Under the pieces are notes generated by a model. That model worked only from the letters and a program-made list of their open reading frames with translations, searched no databases and was not told the origin of the DNA. A DNA stretch of 6,701 nt from Clostridia bacterium (GTDB taxonomy: Bacteria; Bacillota; Clostridia; Christensenellales; UBA1242), in NCBI GenBank assembly GCA_023228225.1, contig JALOBO010000046.1:1-6701 (forward strand). Direction: 5' to 3'. Made by a program: the position numbers and the translations under genes. How positions within the stretch are numbered: position 1 is the stretch's first letter; each line of letters opens with the position of its first letter. Shown here one piece after another: positions 1 through 5,306 of this stretch.

Positions 1-32
1 TGAGACAATTTTTAAACCAATATTTAAATATG

Positions 33-70
33 AAAAAGCCCATAAACATCAGTATTTACGGGCTTTTTTT
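33..70. terminator. Hairpin terminator, probably bidirectional
   Basis: The arms at 36-46 (AAGCCCATAAA) and 55-65 (TTTACGGGCTT) form an 11-bp stem with an 8-nt loop and one imperfect pair (A-C as plus-strand RNA, G-U as minus-strand RNA). The stem can be extended by flanking A/T pairs. A run of seven T follows on the plus strand (64-70) and five T on the minus strand (complement of 33-37). Read leftwards it lies directly after the tRNA 3' end and would end tRNA transcription. Read rightwards it could end a plus-strand gene lying outside the left edge. Confidence 0.85.
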
Positions 71-155
71 GGTGCCGGTGACTGGGGTCGAACCAGCACA
101 TCCTTGCGAATACGAGATTTTGAGTCTCGCGTGTCTGCCATTTCACCACACCGGC
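70..155 (-). tRNA. tRNA-Leu (anticodon CAA)
   Basis: Read on the minus strand, the 7-bp acceptor stem GCCGGTG (155-149) pairs perfectly with CACCGGC (80-74), followed by discriminator A and an encoded CCA end (72-70). The anticodon stem CGAGA/TCTCG encloses the 7-nt loop CTCAAAA, giving anticodon CAA at 122-120, which reads UUG leucine codons. The T-arm carries the conserved TTCGA. Between the anticodon and T arms is a long variable arm (ATTC pairing with GGAT around GCAA), the class II hallmark of leucine tRNAs. The 86-nt length including CCA fits. Its 3' end faces the left edge, away from the protein genes. Confidence 0.95.
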
Positions 156-205
156 TTATTAAATTGTTTTTGTAGTTCACGGAACGGATTTTGAGAAGTT
201 GGGAT

Positions 206-234
206 ATAATATTAATTTGTGTTAAATTTGACTA
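206..234 (-). promoter_or_regulatory. Candidate sigma-A promoter for the tRNA
   Basis: On the minus strand TAGTCA (234-229, 4 of 6 matches to TTGACA) is separated by 17 bp from TATTAT (211-206, 5 of 6 matches to TATAAT). Transcription would start near 199, about 44 nt before the mature tRNA 5' end. The call rests on motif match and position only. The same stretch read on the plus strand contains a perfect TATAAT (205-210) without a good -35 partner. Confidence 0.4.
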
Positions 235-417
235 CCATAGACTTACTAAAACGCCCTAAAACAAAGGGCTTAAGCCACTTTTAGATAATTTAATAATCAA
301 AAAGCCTAAAATCTCTTTTTATATAAGGGTTTAATGAATATTTGGAAGTTTTCGCCTAATCCGTTAGAAAAATATTGATTTGACGATACGCAATTAATAA
401 TACTTTTAGTTGTTCTT

Positions 418-447
418 TTGTTACAATTATGCTATTATTTTTATACA
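418..447 (+). promoter_or_regulatory. Weak sigma-A-like promoter candidate
   Basis: TTGTTA (418-423) lies 18 bp before TATACA (442-447); each hexamer matches four of the six consensus bases. It would give an mRNA leader of about 130 nt before the ATG at 583. It is weaker in context than the shared element at 512-544, which sits closer to the gene. AT-rich DNA yields such matches easily, so this is listed as an alternative only. Confidence 0.2.
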
Positions 448-488
448 AAAGCATGTAAATCTAAAAAAAATATAGTTTATGATCTTTT

Positions 489-569
489 TCTATAAAAAGT
501 TTTGCAAAAAATGTTAAGTTCGCAAAATAAATTTTCTATATGTATATGTAGTGTGGAAAACTCATTACA
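489..569 (+). promoter_or_regulatory. Promoter-like block of the first gene cluster
   Basis: The block reads TCTATAAAAAGT (489-500), TGTTAAGTT (512-520), CTATATGTA (536-544), ATGTA (546-550) and TTACA (565-569), followed by the ribosome site at 571-576. All five elements recur in the same order before the VWA gene. If TTAAGT (514-519) acts as a -35 element and TATATG (537-542) as a -10 element, the spacer is 17 bp and the leader is about 34 nt. TTAAGT is a poor sigma-A -35 box, so an alternative sigma factor is possible; the sigma-like gene two positions downstream is the obvious candidate. TTTTGC (500-505) and GCAAAA (522-527) form an inverted repeat around the TGTTAAGTT element. Confidence 0.5.
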
Positions 570-570
570 G

Positions 571-576
571 AGGGAG
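571..576 (+). promoter_or_regulatory. Ribosome binding site fixing the start at 583
   Basis: AGGGAG lies 6 nt before the ATG at 583. The reading frame is open upstream to an ATG at 502, but that codon has no purine-rich site ahead of it and lies inside the promoter-like block. The 27 upstream codons are therefore judged not to be translated. Confidence 0.75.
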
Positions 577-582
577 AAATAT

Positions 583-1014
583 ATGGAAATTCAGATAAAA
601 TACTTTGAGGTTACTGCTAAGTGCGGACATGTAGGAAAGACATATTTTTATAAGGGCATATTCTTTGTAAAAGCACAGGACGGCAAGATTGCTGCGAGAC
701 TTATTCGCAAGGCACCAAGGGTAAAGCACAACCATAAAAATGCCATACTTAATGTGTGCGAAATTAACTATACAGAATATCGAGAGGGATGCAAGCGAAT
801 GAGCGAAAACCCATATTTTAATTGCCATAACTCCATAGAACAAAGATGTATTAATGAACTAATAGAAAATGATATTTACATAGATGAATGTAATGTCAAA
901 AGCTTAAAGAATGATAATAGTGGACACATGAGCAAGATCAAGGCAACAATTAAAGCTGAAAGGAAATATAAAAAGTTTAGATTGTTTGAACAATGGGAAT
1001 TGTTAGGGGCGTAA
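583..1014 (+). CDS. Small hypothetical protein with possible CxH/HxH metal site (143 aa)
   Basis: I do not recognise this protein with certainty. It starts at the ATG at 583, 6 nt after AGGGAG, and gives 143 residues. The N-terminal half (about residues 5-70) looks like a compact domain: a beta-rich opening containing KCGHVGK (C14, H16), an alternating hydrophobic stretch, then RKAPRVKHNHKNAI (H49, H51). C14, H16, H49 and H51 could form one zinc site, which is inference. The C-terminal half is rich in Lys, Glu and Asn with scattered Cys (NCHN, QRC, DEC) and ends in a basic segment. There is no signal peptide or membrane segment, so it is probably cytosolic. It opens the cluster and is followed after 11 nt by the CARF-like gene, suggesting a shared transcript and function. 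A nucleic-acid-binding or adaptor role is possible but unsupported. Confidence 0.75.
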   Translation: MEIQIKYFEVTAKCGHVGKTYFYKGIFFVKAQDGKIAARLIRKAPRVKHNHKNAILNVCEINYTEYREGCKRMSENPYFNCHNSIEQRCINELIENDIYIDECNVKSLKNDNSGHMSKIKATIKAERKYKKFRLFEQWELLGA

Positions 1015-1025
1015 AGGAGAATAAA

Positions 1026-1664
1026 ATGAAAAAAATTGTATTATGCAACATAATGATGAAAGCGGAATTTTACCCTTTCAAGTATAAAGTAGATGGCAAT
1101 TCTACTATTGAATATGATGGGAAAGTTGTTTTCCCTATCAATGGAGTCTTGGCTAAAACACTAAAAAAAGGTGATTGTGTCAAGGTTATTTTACTTAAAA
1201 AAGAAGATTTGGACAGAAATAGCGAAAAGAATGTAGGAGAGTTTAAGAGCGAACTCGATAGAATTAACACTGAAATTGGTGCTGAAATTGAATATAAAAT
1301 TCTTTCAACTCCGCACAATGAAAGCCGATTGGTTCAAGAGAGACTTCTAAAAGATATAATTGCAGAATTTTCTGACAATGCAGCAATTTATGCTGATATA
1401 ACCTACGGCACAAAGAGTATGCCAATAATAATTTTCAGTGCATTAAATTTTGCTGAAAAGTTTTTCAAGGCGGATATTAAAAATATTATCTATGGTAAAG
1501 TCGATTTTGTTAAAGACAAAACAACTGGCAAAACAAATGCACAAAATCCAGAGCTGTTTGATATGACAGCATTGTTTTATTTAAACTCAATAGCGAACAC
1601 AATGACATGTAAAACAAGTGAGCAGGCGGTTAAGCTATTTAATAGTATTTTGTCGGAGGACTAA
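1026..1664 (+). CDS. CARF-like (TM1812/Csx1-type) nucleotide-sensor domain protein (212 aa)
   Basis: The chosen ATG at 1026 has AAAGGAGA ending 5 nt upstream; an in-frame ATG at 993 overlaps the previous gene and is rejected. The N-terminus (KKIVLCN) resembles the first Rossmann strand of CARF domains. The best diagnostic is A123-D-I-T-Y-G-T-K-S-M-P133 followed by an amphipathic helix (SALNFAEKF) and the strand NIIYGKVDF. This matches the pattern of the TM1812/Csx1 CARF family, whose typical DxTHGFRSxP signature precedes a helix and an IYYG-type strand. FDMT (178-181) near the end also recalls the segment after CARF domains in that family. CARF domains bind cyclic oligoadenylates or related nucleotides in type III CRISPR systems. 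Here the protein stops soon after the domain, with no HEPN, nuclease or HTH fusion, so it would be a sensor acting through partners. Ligand binding is inference. A different Rossmann-like fold is the main alternative. Confidence 0.65.
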   Translation: MKKIVLCNIMMKAEFYPFKYKVDGNSTIEYDGKVVFPINGVLAKTLKKGDCVKVILLKKEDLDRNSEKNVGEFKSELDRINTEIGAEIEYKILSTPHNESRLVQERLLKDIIAEFSDNAAIYADITYGTKSMPIIIFSALNFAEKFFKADIKNIIYGKVDFVKDKTTGKTNAQNPELFDMTALFYLNSIANTMTCKTSEQAVKLFNSILSED

Positions 1665-1669
1665 ACATA

Positions 1670-2395
1670 ATGAGGTTAAGAGAGGAGTTAGAAAACTTTA
1701 TAAATGCTTCAGATATTTTCTCAATTGACCGAGAAAAAGATGGTGAGTTTTATATAAGCGAAGAAAGAAAATTTATTGAATACATTTGGCTTTATCTTAA
1801 AAGCATAGGCGATTATACTTCATATGGAGTTGAGATTATAGATACTGTAAAATTATGTTTGAAATCTTTTAGACCAGAATTTGGCAAATTCCTAAATTAT
1901 TATAATAAATCATTAAAAAGAAATATAGAGGATACTAAAAACAGAGAGCGAAAAATTCAATTTAATACAGTTTATGGTGATGAAATTATAAAGAATAAAG
2001 AGGGTGTAGATAATATTACGATATTTAGCACTATTGCATCAAAAGATAAAAACATACAAGAAATAACCGAACAGCAAGAAACCGAAAGAGACATAGTAAG
2101 AGTTATAAGTAGATTCTATCATATCCAGAGACCAGATACTTTACCACTGCTTTCAAAAATGCTTACTGCTTGGGTTTTGACAATAGTAAGTCCTGAGGCA
2201 TTAAGCGAAGCGATATTTATAAATACAGAGGTGCTAGAATTATATTATAATAAGCATAAATCATTAACTTCAAGAGAAATAGCGGGCGTGCATGGGGTCA
2301 ATGAATCACAAGCGAGTAGAACTATAAACAGATTTATAGAACGATTAAAATCAAATAGTGTGTTTTTAGAATTATTAGAAAATATAAAAAGATAA
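1670..2395 (+). CDS. Sigma-70-like HTH protein, putative regulator (241 aa)
   Basis: Translation starts at the ATG at 1670, 9 nt after GGAGGA and 5 nt after the preceding stop, so it is almost certainly cotranscribed with the CARF-like gene. Two regions stand out. Residues 67-88 contain RPEFGKFLNYYNKSLKRNI, similar to the sigma-70 region 2 pattern in which FDPxKG(S/K)FxxYxxxSLKxxI precedes the DNA-melting helix. Residues 198-227 contain LTSREIAGVHGVNESQASRTI, a clear helix-turn-helix of the region-4 / HTH type. The stretch between (about 95-195) is less conserved in look, with a helical segment containing several Trp/Leu residues. The length suits an ECF-like or divergent sigma factor. It could bind the promoter-like elements at 489-544 and 2396-2441; that link is inference. 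Alternatives are a non-sigma transcription factor or an anti-phage HTH adaptor. Confidence 0.6.
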   Translation: MRLREELENFINASDIFSIDREKDGEFYISEERKFIEYIWLYLKSIGDYTSYGVEIIDTVKLCLKSFRPEFGKFLNYYNKSLKRNIEDTKNRERKIQFNTVYGDEIIKNKEGVDNITIFSTIASKDKNIQEITEQQETERDIVRVISRFYHIQRPDTLPLLSKMLTAWVLTIVSPEALSEAIFINTEVLELYYNKHKSLTSREIAGVHGVNESQASRTINRFIERLKSNSVFLELLENIKR

Positions 2396-2446
2396 TCTAT
2401 AAAAAGTGTTAAGTTATAAAGACAAAAATGCCTATATAGTAATGTA
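2396..2446 (+). promoter_or_regulatory. Promoter-like block before the VWA-PP2C-kinase-helicase genes
   Basis: Immediately after the stop of the sigma-like gene come TCTATAAAAAGT (2396-2407), TGTTAAGTT (2407-2415), CTATATAGTA (2432-2441) and ATGTA (2442-2446), the same order as before the first gene at 489-550. Reading TTAAGT (2409-2414) as -35 and TATATA (2433-2438) as -10 gives an 18-bp spacer and a leader of about 38 nt. TATAGT (2435-2440) is also a fair sigma-A -10 box. No terminator hairpin is visible in the gap, so read-through from the upstream genes is possible and this may be an internal promoter. Confidence 0.5.
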
Positions 2447-2459
2447 ACACAAAGTTACA
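2443..2459 (+). repeat. Perfect inverted repeat TGTAAC-N5-GTTACA, possible operator
   Basis: Two perfect 6-bp arms (2443-2448 and 2454-2459) surround ACAAA. The dyad lies where transcription from the upstream -10-like element would start, 7 nt before the GGAG of the ribosome site. This position suits a repressor operator or a small mRNA hairpin near the ribosome site. The first promoter block has only a loose counterpart (TGTA at 547-550 and TTACA at 565-569). Confidence 0.45.
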
Positions 2460-2482
2460 AAATAAAGGAGAAACTAAAAACT

Positions 2483-3166
2483 ATGAATTTAAACGATTTT
2501 GTATCAAAAGAACAGAGAGCATTGCCTATTTTTATACTTGCTGACACTTCAGGCAGCATGAGTGGTGAGAAAATCAATGAGTTGAATCTTGCATTAAGAG
2601 AAATGCAAAACTCATTAAAAAATGTTGATGATATTAGAGGTAAGTTTCAACTTTGCGTAATTGGTTTTGGTGGAGGAGTTTCTGTTATACAAGCACTTGC
2701 AGATATTGAAAATGTTGTGTTAAGTGAACTTTCTGCTAATGGCAACACGCCAATGGGCGAAGCATTTATCAATGCTTATGAAATGATTGAAGATAAATCA
2801 ATCGTAAGTTCAAGGTCTTATACACCTACTATTGTTTTGATAAGTGACGGACAACCTACGGATTTTTATTCAAATGGGGGAAAACATCTTGATTGGGAGC
2901 CTCTTAAAAAATTGCACACAGGTGCAAGATCTGCTAAATGCCAAAGGCTTGCAATGGGAATCGGTGCGGATGCTGATATTGAAATGTTAAAAGCATTTGT
3001 TAATAATCCAGAAGTGCCAGTTATTAAAGCAAAAGATGCCTCTGGAATTTCTGCGTTCTTCCGTTGGGTTACGATGTCAACTATTAGCAGAATGAATAGC
3101 GTTAATCCAAATGCAAGTATTGTTGCTCCAATATTTAATATGGATGATATGGAGGTAATTGTTTAG
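2483..3166 (+). CDS. TerY-like von Willebrand factor A domain protein (227 aa)
   Basis: Nearly the whole protein is one VWA domain with an intact metal-ion-dependent adhesion site: D21-T-S23-G-S25, T89 in GNTPMG and D122 in LISDGQPTD. The opening LPIFILADTSGSM and the overall length of about 210-230 residues match TerY of tellurite-resistance loci. VWA domains of this type bind Mg2+/Mn2+ and assemble protein complexes, often with ATPases or kinases. There is no signal peptide, so it acts in the cytosol. The ATG at 2483 follows AAAGGAG with a rather long spacing of 12 nt; no better start is in frame. It begins the second block and overlaps the PP2C start by one base. With the next two genes it forms the TerY-P triad (VWA, phosphatase, kinase). 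A role as scaffold or phosphorylation target of the triad is inference from family knowledge. Confidence 0.9.
   Translation: MNLNDFVSKEQRALPIFILADTSGSMSGEKINELNLALREMQNSLKNVDDIRGKFQLCVIGFGGGVSVIQALADIENVVLSELSANGNTPMGEAFINAYEMIEDKSIVSSRSYTPTIVLISDGQPTDFYSNGGKHLDWEPLKKLHTGARSAKCQRLAMGIGADADIEMLKAFVNNPEVPVIKAKDASGISAFFRWVTMSTISRMNSVNPNASIVAPIFNMDDMEVIV
3151..3155 (+). promoter_or_regulatory. Ribosome binding site for the GTG start of the PP2C gene
   Basis: GGAGG lies inside the last codons of the VWA gene, 10 nt before the GTG at 3166. It supports a GTG start that shares its G with the TAG stop of the VWA gene (TAGTG). No in-frame ATG occurs before the conserved phosphatase motifs begin. Confidence 0.7.
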
Positions 3167-3873
3167 TGATTAAGCAAAAACAAGACCAAGGTTCATATTT
3201 CATTGGAATCTCTGAAATAGGCGAATCACATAAACGAAATGGCAAGCCAAACCAGGATTCTATTGAATTTGATGTAATTGGTAAAACTATTTTTCTTGCA
3301 GTTTCGGACGGGCTTGGTTCTTGCGAGTTATCACATATTGGTTCAAAACAAGCAATTTCATTTTGTAGAGATATTGTCATAAAGATAGAAAACAATGAAA
3401 TAGAGTTTTCTACAAAAGAAATTTCGCGGTATTTTGCTAAGTTATGGAATGCCAGATTCAGTAAGACTGAATCAAAAAAGTATTGTGCGACATTAAAAGC
3501 AATTTTTGTTAGAAATGACACCGCTATAACTTTATCAATAGGTGATGGTGTACTTATGCTTATTTCGGGAGAAACATTGTATCTTTCAGATGAAACAATA
3601 AGTGATTTCGTTAATGAAACCAAATGCTTAAATTACGGAATTAAAGATATAGATCTAAATGCTTTTTCACACGAAATATTTGATAAACTGTTTGTATTTG
3701 CTTGTACAGACGGTGTTTCAACTTCCATCGAAGAAAAAAAGAGAAATGCATTCTTGAAAGCAGCTTCCGAAATTGAAGATAATAATGAACTTCAAAAAGT
3801 ATTAGTAGAACTTACAGAAGAAATTTCCAAGTATAATTCTGACGATAAAACAATTGGAGTAATAAAGATATGA
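3166..3873 (+). CDS. PP2C-family protein serine/threonine phosphatase (235 aa)
   Basis: The protein carries the metal-binding motifs of PP2C phosphatases in order: H22-K-R-N-G-K-P-N-Q-D31, V-S-D48-G49-L-G, the core strand CATLKAIFV (107-115), S-I-G-D127-G, A-C-T-D182-G-V-S and a C-terminal SDDKTIGVI with D226/D227. D31, D48, D182 and D227 would hold the two Mn2+/Mg2+ ions, so the enzyme should be active. It removes phosphate from Ser/Thr residues. At 235 residues it is a minimal catalytic domain with no receptor or membrane part. It starts with GTG, overlapping the VWA stop by one base, and its TGA overlaps the kinase ATG as ATGA. This tight coupling says it counteracts the neighbouring kinase, most likely on the VWA protein, the kinase itself or the helicase. 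The substrate is inferred. Confidence 0.92.
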   Translation: MIKQKQDQGSYFIGISEIGESHKRNGKPNQDSIEFDVIGKTIFLAVSDGLGSCELSHIGSKQAISFCRDIVIKIENNEIEFSTKEISRYFAKLWNARFSKTESKKYCATLKAIFVRNDTAITLSIGDGVLMLISGETLYLSDETISDFVNETKCLNYGIKDIDLNAFSHEIFDKLFVFACTDGVSTSIEEKKRNAFLKAASEIEDNNELQKVLVELTEEISKYNSDDKTIGVIKI

Positions 3874-5306
3874 TGGAAAAAATGAAGAAACTTTCTGGAC
3901 AAACTATTATTTCAATAAGCGGAGTTAAATACAGATTAACGGAAGTTGCAGGTAATGGCGCACAAGGTGTTGTCTATAAGGAACAGGCTGGTAAATTTAT
4001 GGTTAAATTGTACTATCCTACTGGCAGTAGTTCATTGAATAAAAATACTTTAGAAAAACTACAATTTGTCAAGAATGCAAAAAAACCTAAAAATTTTGTA
4101 GAAATAATAGACCTAATAGAATCACCATATGTTGGTTATGTGATGACAAGGGTTGATGGTCATAAGCCGTTAAACCATTGGCTTATACCAGATAGTTCAA
4201 TGAAGTTCAAAGATTGGTATAACAATGGAAATGGTTTTAGAGAAAGATTGTTTATTGCATATGTGATAGCAAAAGCATTCAGTAATTTAAGCAATGAAAA
4301 CCTTTCTTATTGTGATATTTCTGGTAACAATATCTTGGTTATGATAGAGAATAAAACAGCATCGGTCCGAATGATTGATGTTGATAATATTTATATTGCT
4401 GGACGTGGGATGAGTTCAGTTTTAGGCACGCCAAGATACATTGCACCAGAAGTAATAAGCAAAATGAAAACACCAGATATATTTTCAGATAATTATTCAC
4501 TAGCGGTGATTTTGTTTGAATTATTAAGAATAGGACACCCCTATTGTAGTGAAGCAATATTAGATGGAACACCAGATGATGAAGATAATGCTTATGCTGG
4601 CAAATATGAATATGTAAGAGATAATGATGGTGCAATGCTTGAAGCGAATTATGTTTTTACTGACAAACTAAAAGAACTTTTTCGCCGTTGTTTTGTTGAT
4701 GGAAAGAGTAATAGAATGCTAAGACCTTCTGCAAAAGATTTTGAATTCGCTTTATTAGATGCTGCAAATAAAGTTATTAGATGTCCAAAATGTAGTGCTT
4801 GGCATTATCCGAAGAAGGATGAAAATAAAAAATGGGTTTGTGCTTGGTGCGGTTATGAAAGCGCGCCAGATGGAATGTTAAGCTTTAATGATAAAGTTTT
4901 CATTGTAGAAGATGACGTAAACAAATCAGTTGAACTTGAAAAAAAAAGAAAAGGTTTTACCACATACATATTAAGAAAAGACGAAAAAAATATAATAGAT
5001 AGTTATTATATCTTGAGAGCCGTAAACAGTAGTGAGGCACAATGGGGAACTGTAAGTTCACAGCATTTTATTATTGGTAAAGCCGATAATTATTACATAT
5101 TAAACCCACTTAATAAAGATGTATGGCTAAAACGATTTAACCTAAATAACTTTGAGGAAGTTATAACTGGGCGTTATACTGTAATTCATAATGGAGATGA
5201 AATATTTTTTGATTTGCCAAAGAGAGAAGTAAATATGCAGACTGATAATAGTGGAAATGCTTATAAGGTTATTCGAACTGCAACATTTGGGGAGGGTAAA
5301 AGATGA
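3870..5306 (+). CDS. TerY-P-type protein kinase with zinc ribbon and possible FHA-like tail (478 aa)
   Basis: Residues about 15-300 form a eukaryotic-like kinase: Gly-loop GNGAQGVVY (28-36), ATP-binding K46 in FMVKLY, catalytic loop YCD149ISGNN154IL, metal-binding D170 in MIDVDN, T-P-R-Y-I-A-P-E (187-194) and SDNYSLAVILFELL with D207. The usual HRD is YCD and DFG is DVD, so it is divergent, but the key Lys, Asp, Asn and Asp are present and activity is expected. A zinc ribbon follows: CPKC (305-308) and CAWC (324-327). The tail (about 392-450), with GKADNYYILN and IHNGDEIFFD, has the rhythm of an FHA-like phosphopeptide-binding fold; this is tentative. ATG at 3870 overlaps the PP2C stop (ATGA) with GGAG 10 nt upstream; ATGs at 3873 and 3882 are alternatives. 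It is the kinase of the TerY-P triad. Confidence 0.9.
   Translation: MMEKMKKLSGQTIISISGVKYRLTEVAGNGAQGVVYKEQAGKFMVKLYYPTGSSSLNKNTLEKLQFVKNAKKPKNFVEIIDLIESPYVGYVMTRVDGHKPLNHWLIPDSSMKFKDWYNNGNGFRERLFIAYVIAKAFSNLSNENLSYCDISGNNILVMIENKTASVRMIDVDNIYIAGRGMSSVLGTPRYIAPEVISKMKTPDIFSDNYSLAVILFELLRIGHPYCSEAILDGTPDDEDNAYAGKYEYVRDNDGAMLEANYVFTDKLKELFRRCFVDGKSNRMLRPSAKDFEFALLDAANKVIRCPKCSAWHYPKKDENKKWVCAWCGYESAPDGMLSFNDKVFIVEDDVNKSVELEKKRKGFTTYILRKDEKNIIDSYYILRAVNSSEAQWGTVSSQHFIIGKADNYYILNPLNKDVWLKRFNLNNFEEVITGRYTVIHNGDEIFFDLPKREVNMQTDNSGNAYKVIRTATFGEGKR

Larger units (their letters stand above)
156..582. other. Intergenic region without a convincing gene
   Basis: This 427-bp AT-rich stretch lies between the 5' end of the minus-strand tRNA and the first plus-strand gene, so it is a divergent intergenic region. 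I see no ORF with a plausible length and ribosome site. It holds the tRNA promoter candidate, a small perfect hairpin (GCCCT 253-257 with AGGGC 265-269, 7-nt loop), the adjoining palindrome GGCTTAAGCC (267-276), a weak sigma-A-like pair around 418-447 and, at 489-569, the promoter-like block shared with the second gene cluster. An unrecognised small RNA cannot be excluded. Confidence 0.7.

Noticed and set aside
253..269. GCCCT/AGGGC hairpin as a terminator
   Set aside because: The stem has only 5 bp and no proper T-run follows on either strand; no gene would need it here.
334..378. A 14-codon ORF with AAGGG upstream, as a possible leader peptide
   Set aside because: Too short to separate from chance in AT-rich DNA, and no attenuator hairpin with a U-run follows it.
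380..408. TTGACG at 380-385 as a -35 element
   Set aside because: No acceptable -10 hexamer lies 16-18 bp downstream.
502..582. Upstream extension of the first gene to the ATG at 502
   Set aside because: No ribosome site precedes 502, the extension runs through the promoter-like block, and the ATG at 583 has a well-placed AGGGAG.
993..1025. Upstream start of the CARF-like gene at 993
   Set aside because: It would overlap the preceding gene by 22 bases with no ribosome site, whereas AAAGGAGA is well placed before 1026.
3135..3623. A 162-codon minus-strand ORF
   Set aside because: It is the antisense shadow of the PP2C gene, whose catalytic motifs fix the real frame; no ribosome site or recognisable domain supports it.
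4339..4635. A 98-codon minus-strand ORF rich in His and Leu
   Set aside because: It lies opposite the conserved kinase core and has the odd composition typical of an antisense shadow.
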